From: Enchytraeus crypticus | Taxonomy: Eukaryota > Annelida > Clitellata > Enchytraeida > Enchytraeidae | Direction: 5' to 3' | DNA length: 64,000 nucleotides | Assembly: GCA_905160935.1 (NCBI GenBank) | Contig: CAJHZI010000424.1 | Span: forward strand, 352,001 to 416,000 | Shown here: piece after piece, positions 53,248-62,244 of the stretch | Position numbering within the stretch: the stretch's first letter is position 1 | How the letters are laid out: each line of letters starts with the position of its first letter | Notes under the pieces: model-generated | Databases searched by the model: none | Seen by the model: the letters and a program-made list of their open reading frames with translations, nothing else | What the model was told of the DNA's origin: nothing | Translations under genes and position numbers: made by a program

Positions 53248-56200
53248 AGTTACACATGTTATAGGCTACGCATGTGCTGTCGAGTTTTCTTTCGTATGGT
53301 TGCTGTTTTTATGTTGTCAAGTCCCTGCGTTACATCTGTGTTGACTCTGTGTTGTCTCTGTGTTGTCAAGTATATATGTTGTCAAGTATATGTGTTGTCA
53401 AGCATCGGTGTTGTCTCTGTGTTATCTCTGTGTTGTCTCTGTGTTGTCTCTGTGTTGTCTCTGTGTTGTCTCTGTGTTGTCTCTGCGTTGTCTCTGTGTT
53501 GTCTCTGCGTTGTCTGTGCGTTGTCTGTGCGTTGCCTCTGCGTTGTCTCTGTGTTGTCTCTGCGTTGTCTCTGTGTTGTCTCTGTGTTGTCTCTGTGTTG
53601 TCTCTGTGTTGTCTCTGTGTTGTCTCTGTGTTGTCTCTGTGTTGTCTCTGTGTTGTCTCTGTGTTGTCTCTGTGTTGTCTCTGTGTTGTCTCTGTGTTGT
53701 CTCTGTGTTGTCTCTGTTTTGTCTCTTATTCAATATAAATGACTAAATTTCTCTCTTTGCATCTCTCTATCTCTTGCGCTCGCATCATTGTGTTAGTTTC
53801 ATTTTCATAATGTTGATGGGTTCACGTTATGTGATTATTAATGCGTGCTGTGCGTGCGGCATTCAGCTAGATAGATAACTTACTACTATATTATACTATA
53901 TTATATTCCTATATTATAACGTATTAATATATTATCTTATATTAGCATCTACTGACATGTTAATTTAATAAATTGTGAAGCGTTCTATCGAAGTAATAAT
54001 ATCCAGACTCGTACCTCGTCATCTCAGATGTTATCTTTAGAATTATCATTAGAATTGATTAGTTTGAGTTTTAGTGGACTTGAACTATGATGTGTGTTTC
54101 ATTCTTACGTTGTTTGTTTCTTTGGCTGTACTCAGCGGGATCAGCTGATGTGAAATATGAGACGTTCATGATGAAATGTCAAATGAAGGGCTGCTCATTG
54201 GAACCCTACTGTGATTCTCCTATGGTTAAGACCTTAGAATAAATACAATTTTTAAAATTAGGGTTTGTAATCATATTGAAGATTGATTTAAGGTCCCTAT
54301 AATTCCACGACGACATCATGAGTTTTCTGACATTTAGATAATATCAGATCGCGTTTATATCATTTAGATATATGACACGATATTAACTGGCACTAATTAC
54401 TGAAATTGAAAATGGATGAAATGCAGTTATAAACTCTTGTGCTCGCTTCAGATCCCCCTACAGCTGGCGCTATTAACTGTTCAGCCAGCAACTCATCCTT
54501 GGATGTTACGATAGGCAGCCCTGTGGCAGCAGCAGCTACTTACCACATCGACAGCTACACCGTGCTGTACACAGCTGTGACCAATGGTAGCAATCCATTC
54601 AGCAGCCTCTCAGTTCCCTTCAATGCTGCTAATACGGTCGCGCTATGTAAGTTATCGAAGTTTACAATTTAAGAAATAGTTTTCCGAGTTTTAATATTAA
54701 AAAAATCAATCGTCTTTTCCGATTTGAGGATGTAGTACGCTCTTTTGAGCGTGAGTGATACATTGAACCGGCTGAGTAACCCAGTTTGCTGAGTTGAAGT
54801 AAATATGTGGAGAAGTAAACAAGAACATTAGAAGTAAGTGTCCTGTTGGTAAACAACACAAGATGATACTAAGCAAATCTCTAACTTTGTTTTCAGTTGA
54901 AGAGTCGGACGTTTTATTTAAAGTTAGTTGTATAGCAGTTTCTCAGAGCCATGCCCTGGTGGCCCTTAGAGCCTTTAGCGTCTTTAGAATGGAGTAGGAA
55001 ATTTGTGAATGTTAAGTTCTCAATGAGATCGCAGACTATTTAATTTTTCCTGTTGTTTCAGTGACTAAATTGTACTCAGGATTCACGTACAACGTGTCCG
55101 TCACGTCTGTGTCATACGACTATAACAGCACTTCTGCCGTCTCACTGCAGTGCACAACCGGTGCGTATCATCAGCATCTTTCTAAAAATGCTTTAAAATA
55201 TACAGTTGAATCATTAAGTATGCTGTTTAGGTGCTGAGAGCTTTTTCCGAAAAGTTTATACATCGAATGTTGCAGTGTATGCGCCTAATGATGTTATTAA
55301 TTAAGTTAAGTCATTAAATGTATTTTTGTTCGTATATTTACGCAAATGACATACCGCATGCCCAACAAAGTTTCCTACCTTAGTTACACTTTTGTAGTTT
55401 TCGTTATTTCCTATGGTTATTAGTAATCGCTGCATTTTGTTGGCGCATTAGTTGCAACCGGCTCAGATTTCATATTAACCTTCCAATACCCTCGGAATAT
55501 GTTCATTCAGAGCTGTCAATACTCGGTCTTCCAAGGTGATCACCCACAAAGTACTGACAGCACAAAGTACTAGAGCGCGATTTTGCTTAACTTTATAGTA
55601 GTAGTAGTAACAACAGTTCGGTAATTGAAAACATATTTTGTTTGACTGTGCCAAATATCGAGTTGTTCATCTTCGGAATTTTGCGATGGTTTATTATTAT
55701 AGATTTCCAAACTAGACAATATGTTACCTAAACAATCTCCACTGCCTTGTGGATGACTCGGGAGAGTAAAAGGCTATGATGACCAGCCATCAGAAATTGG
55801 GCGGATGAACTTTTTTTATTAAAGTCAACGGCCAGCTGGATAGAGATGGTGTCTCGAAAAATATACCTGGCGGAAGGATTAATCGCCCACCGCTGTATTT
55901 GATATAGTTTATCATGGTCAAAGGAAATAAAAATAATACCAACGGCGTTAAGGGGGTACACACTGAATACAGGTGGGACACCTCGCTCGGTACAGAATCT
56001 TGTGTAAGACAGGGGAAACTGGACCGTCATCCAACGGCTGTCTCGGAATTGGATAAATCAAGTAACCAAGTAGGTAAATGTAATAAAATAGAAAGATACA
56101 CACGCTTAGGTACATGGAATGTACGAACGCTGTACCAGGCAGGAAAATTCAGTAACATAATTCAAGAAATGAAGAGACTCAAAGTGAACATCATGGGTAT

Positions 56201-59200
56201 GTGTGAAACAAGATGGATTGGATCAGGCAGGGTTAATCAGGATGGTTTTACGATGTATTATTCAGGTGGTGTTCAACATATTAATGGAGTGGCTATAATA
56301 ACAGATAGCATCACATCAAAATGTGTTGAGGGCCATTGGGCTATTTCGGATCGAATGATGTTGTTGAAAATCAGAACACGCCATTTCGTAATGAATATTG
56401 TTCAGGTATATGCTCCCACAGCCCAATGTGAGGAAGAAGAAATCTAGCGATTTTATGACGATTTAGAAACAGCAAAATCACAATGCAAAAGCCAAGAAAT
56501 CTTAATTATATTGGGCGATATGAATGCCAAAGTTGGAGAAGAGCAATATGGAAATATAGTTGGAAAATATGGCCTCGGCAAGAGGAATGAACGAGGAGAA
56601 AGATTCATTAATTGGTGCCAAAGCCACAATCAAATAATAGCTAACACATGGTACAAACAGCACAAAGGAGAAGATATACTTGGAAGAGTCCTGGAGATAA
56701 AATAAGAAATCAAATCGATTACATAACTATCAACGAAAGATTTCGTAATTCAATCAGAAATTGCAAAACTTATCCAGGTGCAGACTGTGACTCAGACCAT
56801 ATTCCAGTAATTTGCAATATACTTGTAAAATTAAAAAAGATTGAAAGAAAAGAGAGAACATTAGTACAAGATTTCTCCGCTCTAATAAAAGATCAAACTA
56901 TTCAATATAGATATAAAGTAGAAGTTAAAAATAGATTCCAAGTATTGGCAGAAAATGATGGTCTGAATAACATCAACAACAAATGGGATAATTTCAAAAA
57001 TGCATTAGTAGTAACAGCAAATGAAATCATCCCAGACAAGAATATTCAAAGGAAAACTAAATGGATAAATCAGAACATTTTACAATTAATGAAAGAACGA
57101 CAAAAGATTAAAGATAGAGAAAGTATGGAGTATAGAGTTTCGAACAATGCAATAAAGAAACTTTGCAAACATGAAAAGGAAGAGTGGTTAAACAAAAGAT
57201 GTGATGAGATTGAAAAGATGAAATTTACAGACACAAGGAAAATGTACTAAGAGATAAATGAAATAACTAATCGGAAATCTAATTGCTCACATAGTAAATG
57301 CATCAAGGCTAAGAATGGAGATATTCTCATGACAAAGAAAGATATACTTGATAGATGGTCAGAGTATATCGATGACCTTTTTAAAGATAATCGAATGGAG
57401 CTTCCAGAAATAACTAAAGAAATAGCAGGTCCTAAAATCTTAGAAGACGAAGTTACATATGCCATTAGAAAATTAAAAAGAAACAAAGCAAGCGGACCAG
57501 ATAACATAACAGCAGAAATGATTCAAGCCACGGAAGAATTTAGCGTAAAAGAGATCACGTCAATAGCAAACGACATTTATGACAATGGCGAATTTCCTAA
57601 AGATCTATTGAGATGGATATTACATTGCATTACCGAAGAAACCTGGTGCGGTAGAATGTGAACTGCACAGAACTATAAGTTTAATGAGTGTAGTCATTAA
57701 AATCTATTTAAGAATTCTGCTAATGAGAATGTGAAATAAAATTAGACCTGAAATAAATCCCGTGCAATATGGTTTTATGGATGATTCCGGTACAAGGAAT
57801 GCTATTTTCGTTATAAGAATTCTGTGTGAAAGAGCCATAGAATTAAATAAGGATCTATTCCTTTGTTTCATTGATTATACCAAAGCTTTTGACAAAGTTA
57901 GACACAGCAAATTGATTGATCTTCTTCATGAATTGGATATAGATGGCAAAGACATAAGAAGTGTTAGGAATTTATACTGGAATCAAGAAGCTGCAATGAG
58001 ATATGAGAACGAGTACAGTAGCTTTTGCAAAATTAAGAGAGGAGTAAGGCAAGGCTGTGTAATGTCACCAGATCTTTTTAACTTATATAGGGAAAATATA
58101 ATGAGGTATATCAGTGAAATAAAAGGATTAGTAATTGGAGGATACAATCTTAATAATATTCGTTATGCTGATGACATAGTTCTTATTGCCGACTCGCGAG
58201 ACAAACTTCAAGAAATGTTGGATATTGTAACATATCATAGTGAGGCTAGTGGATTATCTATAAATATGAAGAAAACAGAATGCATGACAGTCAGCAAAAT
58301 AAAAATGCCACAGCCATGCTTAATCAATGTAAGAGGTCAAAATGTCAAACAAGTTGAATCAGTCATATATTTAGGGTAACTTATTCATCAAAATGGGAAA
58401 TGTGACAAGGAAATAAACAGAAGAATAGCCATGGCTAAGGAGGCATATAACAGAATGTCAAAGATTTTTAGAAGCCATGAATTATCAATTGATACCAAAA
58501 AAAGACTTCTTCAATGTTACATTCAACCAATATTGTTATATGGAAGTGAAGTTTGGACAATCTCTTCTGTAATGGAATCGAAACTTGAGGCAACAGAGAT
58601 GCGGTTCTATAGAAGAATGCTACGTATATCTTAAAAGACCACATTAAAAATGAAGATGTTCTACAAAGAATGTCAACTTGTCGTGATCTTTTGAACCGAA
58701 TACGACGACAACAGATGAAATTTTTCGGACACATTATGCGGAACAAAATAGTTGAAAATACCGTAGTGACAGGAATAATAGAAGGAAAAAGATGCAAGGG
58801 TCGACAACGAATGACGTTTATTAAGAGTCTTAGCAAATGGATGCAGTTAGCTGAAACAGAGATGATCAGAGCAACAATGAACAGAGACATATGGAGGAAT
58901 ATGACCATGACCGCCCAGGCTTGGAACAGGCACGGCACTTAAAGAAGAAGAAGAAGAAGTAACAACAATAGCAACAACAACAAGACGACACAGCAGCACA
59001 AGAACAATGGCGCCAACAACGACAACGGCAATGGGCAGACTTATTGCAGAGCAAACTGACGAGACGCTAGAGATTTTCTTTGGAAATCGCTTTCCATGTC
59101 TTTATAAAGCTTTAAAACAGTCTGCATCGGCAATTCTTTTTAGCAGCTAGAACTTAAGTAGCGACCAAGTTATTCAGCACATATTGCTCGAATCGTTTTT

Positions 59201-59292
59201 ATCAAACCTCAGGTTCTTTACACTCGGGGTATAAAAAATAATAATCTAATAATAGTAATATAATTAATATAAATAATTATAAAATATTTGTA

Positions 59293-59326
<34 letters not shown>

Positions 59327-61201
59327 TTATTATTTTAATTTTTTCCCCGTGTCTAAAGAATTCGAAGTTGATAAAAACGGTTCGATCAATACGTGCTGAA
59401 TGAATATATTATTATTGTTAAATTATTATGTTCTAATGTGTGCTACTGTTTCCTCTTCAGACCACTCATACATGTATATAGAAATGAAGTGGAAAGTGGA
59501 AGACAGAGAAGAGTGGAGGCGATGTATACCATGGACCTGTTAGTAGGCAGTGCACTAAGAGAGAGAGAGAGAGAGAGAGAGAGAATGTACACTGTGTTAA
59601 TATGTAACTCTGCTAATTTCATGTGTATGATGTTACTCAGAGCTGAATCCTCCTGTGCTGAGCAACGCCATAGCCTCAGGGACTCAGATCAGCGTCACGT
59701 GGACTGGTCCAGTGCAGGGATACTATCAGATGTATGACGGTCAATGCACTGCAGTCGAGGGTCCAGGGGCTAACAACTCATCTTTCACTGTAAATGATAC
59801 CGGTAAGAATTTCTTTGTATATTATTCTGTTTATTACTTTTTCATTTTTAGAAGTAACATTCTCTCTTAGTGCACTGACTACCGGACTGGTCCATGGTAT
59901 ATAACGCCTCTATTCATCTCTATTTACCGTCTTTCTCTTAATGTCCACATACGAGTGGATCTTTAAATTATTTTTAATATTCCTTGTGATATACCATTAT
60001 TCTTGTGGGATTCTGCTTATGATGAGGTGGGCCCCTATGCCTTCCTTAGTTTCGACTAACATTTACTGGGCAGATTGTTTTCTCATTCCCTGAGAAAACA
60101 ATCCTGTTTACCCATGCATGCAGTAACATTAGGCCTAACATTATGATAATATTAATCGTAATATTGTGCTGTTTATTATGTGTCCACTAAACTGGTTCAA
60201 CTTCATCCTTTCCTAGGTCAGTAAAAATGGTTGGAATATTTTCTGACTGACTTACTTGCTTTGTAGCTAAATTCTATATTCTAGATACAAAGAAGAAAAA
60301 TTGAAAGTCTTAAACAAAAATATAAAGAAATAAATAACGAGTTAACATTTACTTTCTAAACCAGAAATGATCTGTAAGGAACGTCCACTAATTATTGTTG
60401 ACCAACAAATGTAAATACTTGAAGTTAATTAAAGTTGGATTAGCAGAAATCGACTCTGTTTAGGTTTAGCTAGAAATATTTAAATCTGACCATTAGGAGT
60501 AATCCTAAGTGTAATCGATTGATTAATTACATATATTATATTTCTTAATTATCGAAAAAGTAGATAGTCTAGATATGTGTATCGTTGGATATATATTTAT
60601 GGCCTAGAAATTAAAAATATTTAATTAGAAATATGGTTTATTGTTGAGTATATACTTATTTACTCCTGGTATATGGTATGTTTATAAAATTAATACAGTT
60701 TTGCGATAGTGTACTTCTGAATCGTGTCTTGGGTTTTGAAGTAGCTAAATTCAATTTTTTTAGTCTCTTTTTTAACCTAAGACAGAGTTGACCTACTTAT
60801 CTAACTCGTCTTCATAATTAATAAAAAATAAGTCTCTCTTTCTCTCTTAGTGCACTGCCTACTGGCAGGTCCATGGTATATAACGCCTCCACTCTTCTCT
60901 GTCTTCCGCCTTCCTCTCCATTTCCACATATGAGTGGGTCTTTAAAAAGTATTTGCGTACTAATTGATAATTAGTAAGTGCCATTATGTAATTATACCAA
61001 TCTATCATACAATATAAGTTTTATTTGCTTTTATTGTTTAAGTAATTCATAGGGCTTCTGTAGCAATTGAAATGTTTTTATCAGACACAGAAGGAGTTTG
61101 TGAATCAGTAACTCCGGGTGGTCTATATAATGTGACTGTCGCAACAGTGTTACCATCCTATAACCTCGCACAGCCTTCTCAAACAATGCAGGTCATCTCA
61201 A
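46741..61201 (+). CDS. Fibronectin type III repeat cell-surface protein, 5' part (continues beyond window)
   Basis: A secreted or membrane protein with FN3 adhesion domains. Coding exons: 46741-46992, 48614-48866, 50248-50520, 54452-54646, 55062-55160, 59641-59802 and 61085-61201. Phases join as 0, then 1 throughout. Exon 1 (acceptor at 46725, so a 5' untranslated exon lies upstream) starts MLLLLLLIYRTTSTTGQ, a signal peptide, followed by a Thr-rich mucin-like stretch of about 55 residues. FN3-1 spans the end of exon 1 and exon 2 (TAVNTTAVNVSWIWL). FN3-2 is exon 3 (PEAPQSLSAKPQSTSSLTLT W to AYNLSVKAVAGEYS). FN3-3 is exons 4-5 (PPTAGAINCSASNSSLDVTI, FTYNVSVTSVSYDYNSTS). FN3-4 is exons 6-7 (PPVLSNAIASGTQISVTWTG, GLYNVTVATVLPSYN). 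Many NxS/T sites occur. Receptor tyrosine phosphatases and similar receptors have this layout, but no catalytic or transmembrane part is in view. Confidence 0.82.
47035..47160 (+). repeat. Dispersed repeat, copy of 27690-27860
   Basis: ACAGCAATTCACATGAAACG AAAAGGATACAAAGGTCCGA matches the other copy. It begins about 40 bp after the first FN3-gene donor. Confidence 0.6.
47337..47385 (+). mobile_element. LINE reverse transcriptase motif B fragment
   Basis: The frame IESSVPQGSVIGPSFL is the conserved PQGS..GP block of CR1/L2/Jockey reverse transcriptases. The rest of the element is not evident. Confidence 0.5.
47386..47468 (-). mobile_element. RTE 3' tail fragment with (GAT)n
   Basis: CATCATCATCATCATCATCT then TCCCTTGAATCCCAGTTTAA CTAGGGTCGGGATACAAACA is the reverse complement of the RTE tail. 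CTTTTTAT on both sides may be a target duplication. Confidence 0.75.
47480..47720. repeat. 35-bp minisatellite
   Basis: Six to seven units of AATTATACTAGTCACTTATT TAGTAGCTCTACAGA in the first FN3-gene intron. Confidence 0.95.
47721..48199. other. FN3-gene intron, nothing recognised
   Basis: A 62-codon minus frame at 47787-47975 has no motif. Confidence 0.45.
48200..48330 (+). mobile_element. tRNA-derived SINE (family A), best copy
   Basis: The head reads TGGTGATGTCGATAAGATAT (A-box-like) and GCGGGGTTCAAATCCTGGGT (B box). The body is CGCCCGTCACTGACATCGCT TTCGAGTGAGGAAACTGACG. It is the reference used here for the family. Confidence 0.83.
49030..49305 (-). mobile_element. tRNA-derived SINE (family C)
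   Basis: On minus TAATAGCGTAGGGGTAACGT resembles an A box and CTCGTGGGTTCGAATCCCAG is a clear B box (GGTTCGAATCC). The full extent is uncertain. Confidence 0.6.
49745..49905 (+). repeat. Duplicate of the 3' edge of FN3 exon 3 and its donor
   Basis: CTGAGATTATAGGATTTACT TGTTAGTACC repeats the exon-3 end and donor (CTGAGACTATGGGATCTACT TGTTAGTATC at 50502-50531), and similarity continues through GATCAGTCATTCAGTAAGCC CGT. An L2-like tail splits this copy. Confidence 0.8.
49805..49880 (-). mobile_element. L2-like LINE 3' tail fragment
   Basis: CAATAAGAATTTAACGTCCG GTTCATCGCC then AATGTCAGGGACGTC matches 22780-22842 on the same strand. Confidence 0.78.
50606..52899. other. FN3-gene intron, unassigned
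   Basis: Mostly AT-rich. The densest region is 51319-52269, where a minus frame (51736-51512; SLVQKWIFGSISLETKNAAN) and a plus frame (51690-52244) overlap. Neither shows a family motif; a decayed transposon is possible. Confidence 0.4.
52900..53250 (+). mobile_element. SINE with RTE 3' end and (GAT)n/(GGT)n tail
   Basis: The head has GTCGTAGAAGGCGACTAAAA and GGTTGGTGAGCGCATAAACT CCAG; the tail has ATGGTATGGGACAAAGAGGA GTGGAG and CCTAGTTAAATTGGGATTTA AGGG. The repeat at 53166-53248 is the element's own 3' end type. Confidence 0.82.
53340..53735. repeat. 11-bp minisatellite
   Basis: About 33 units of TGTTGTCTCTG. Since 11 is not a multiple of three, all three plus frames read the same undecapeptide-like repeat, giving Cys/Val/Leu-rich shadow ORFs. 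Confidence 0.97.
53736..54451. other. FN3-gene intron
   Basis: Nothing recognised. At 54136-54224 an acceptor-like CTGTACTCAG and a donor-like ATGG/GTTAAG bound a short open frame, but its phase (1 to 0) does not fit the neighbouring exons. Confidence 0.45.
55335..55600 (-). mobile_element. 5S rRNA-type SINE
   Basis: On minus it carries AGTACTTTGTGGGTGATCAC CTTGGAAGACCGAGTATTGA and the common body with GAGCCGGTTGCAACTAATGC GCC. The 5S-like part has a small internal duplication of ACAAAGTACT. Confidence 0.75.
55617..58962 (+). mobile_element. Near-full-length BovB-like RTE LINE in FN3-gene intron
   Basis: About 3.3 kb, the usual RTE length, ending in (GAA)n at 58942-58960. GTAACAACA occurs just before the estimated start (55608) and right after the tail, a possible target duplication. 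The left boundary is approximate. It carries both endonuclease and RT domains. Confidence 0.75.
55914..58942 (+). pseudogene. BovB-like RTE endonuclease-reverse transcriptase, broken
   Basis: In order: LGTWNVRTLYQAGKF and MGMCETRWIGSGRV (endonuclease N and E residues), IILGDMNAKVGEE (D..N), DSDHIPVICN (catalytic His), RNKASGPDNITAEMIQ, LCFIDYTKAFDKVRHSKLID (RT motif A), IKRGVRQGCVMSPDLFNLY (B), IRYADDIVLIADS (catalytic YADD), YGSEVWTISSVMESKLEATE, QMKFFGHIMRNKIVENTV and GRQRMTFIKSLSKW. Breaks are a TAG at 56445, a frameshift near 56690, a TAA at 57248, shifts near 57660-57760, and stops at 58377 and 58632. These are BovB-type RTE motifs. All catalytic residues survive in scattered frames, so the copy is fairly young but inactive. 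Confidence 0.88.
58963..59469. other. FN3-gene intron with A/T-rich microsatellites
   Basis: CAA-rich patch at 58963-59010 and (ATA)n at 59296-59326. Nothing else is recognised. Confidence 0.5.
59470..59585 (+). mobile_element. RTE LINE 3' end, (GA)n tail
   Basis: AAGTGGAAGACAGAGAAGAG TGGAGGCGATGTATACCATG encodes WKVEDREEWRRCIPWTC in the sense direction, followed by (GA)n at 59560-59583. It lies 55 bp upstream of an FN3 exon. Confidence 0.8.
59865..60035 (-). mobile_element. RTE LINE 3' end, (GA)n family
   Basis: TCTCTCTTAGTGCACTGACT then CCATGGTATATAACGCCTC; it extends to GATTCTGCTTATGATGAGG, as at 36210. Confidence 0.75.
60036..60834. other. FN3-gene intron, nothing recognised
   Basis: AT-rich. 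TTGTTTTCTCATTCCCTGAG and its partial inverse GAAAACAATCC form a small hairpin near 60075-60105. Confidence 0.45.
60835..60952 (-). mobile_element. RTE LINE 3' end, (GA)n family
   Basis: CTCTTAGTGCACTGCCTACT GGCAGGTCCATGGTATATAA; the best conserved of the short tails. Confidence 0.8.
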
Positions 61202-61735
61202 GTAAGTTCTGTCTCTTCATTTTCTCTTCTTTTTCTTTAAGTGACTTTCTTTCCAAAATTAATCCTTCTCGGAAAAGTTGGATTTTCAGAAAGTTGCTAT
61301 ATCCGTGGAATATTGAGAATTCTGGATTGGACATGCTTTAGTTTGATAACGGAAGTATTTAAAGTGAAGACGGATAAGAAAGAAATTCCTTGTAAGAGTG
61401 AATTTGAAGTGTAGTGGCTGTACCTAGTTGACTAAATTACTAAAATACTGGCTTGTTTTGCTCTTTTCAAATAGTTAACGATCTTGCCACAATAATTGCC
61501 AAGGGAAATCTCAACCTATTCTACTAAAAGGAAGGGCACCATCTACCTCACTTAAGAATAAGAAATATATTCTCAACAAGCAATATAGTTTAATCATTCA
61601 GTAACTTTTTCTGATATTTTACAAATCAAAAACTTAAAACTATTGACAGATTTATCTAAGTATCAGTATAACAAATTAAGCCATAAATCATTTCTCTTAA
61701 GCCATTTGGGTTTAGTTTTCAGAAAATAATAACCA
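61202..61735. other. FN3-gene intron after the last visible exon
   Basis: The donor AAGTAAGTTC ends the exon at 61201. No further FN3 exon is recognisable before the window ends. Confidence 0.5.
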
Positions 61736-62241
61736 GCCTTAACTGCACGTGTCGTAAGAGGCGACTAAGCAAAATCTGAGTAAGTCAACGGGACACACTC
61801 TCAGAAAACATAATTACCCAACAGGCTGACTTCACTTCTTTCCAGATAAAAGCAGGCTACGACGTCAGCTATCTGTGGCATAATTTGCTAGAAGATTGCT
61901 TCGAAAAACCGTTGCTAATAAAAATTATACCTATGTTATGTCCGGATTGCAGGATCAGCCGTAGACTGCACGGGTCGTAAAAGGCGAGAAAGCACTAAGA
62001 TCCAAACTATAATCAGAAAGGACATTTGGTTGGAGAGCGCCTAGGCTCCAGGAATTGATTCAAAATTTTCTAAAACGAATGTAAAAGTGAAGGTTTATTC
62101 TTATCTGACTCCGGCTGAGCTGCGATTCAAGAGAAGACCATGTTGATGATGATGATGGTGATGATGATGATGCTGATGATGATGAAGATGACGATGATAA
62201 TGATGATGATGACGATGATGACGATGATGATGATCAAGATG
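61736..62241 (+). mobile_element. SINE with RTE 3' end and (GAT)n tail, plus a second head fragment
   Basis: A head fragment CTGCACGTGTCGTAAGAGGC GACTAAGC occurs at 61743, and a full copy starts at about 61965 (CTGCACGGGTCGTAAAAGGC, GGAGAGCGCCTAGGCTCCAG, then the RTE-like tail). (GAT)n runs 62145-62241. The full copy matches 52900-53250 and 31885-32105. Confidence 0.78.
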
Positions 62242-62244
62242 ATG

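Noticed and set aside
54136-54224. Extra FN3-gene exon
   Set aside because: Splice-like edges exist but the phase (1 to 0) does not fit and the peptide lacks FN3 features.
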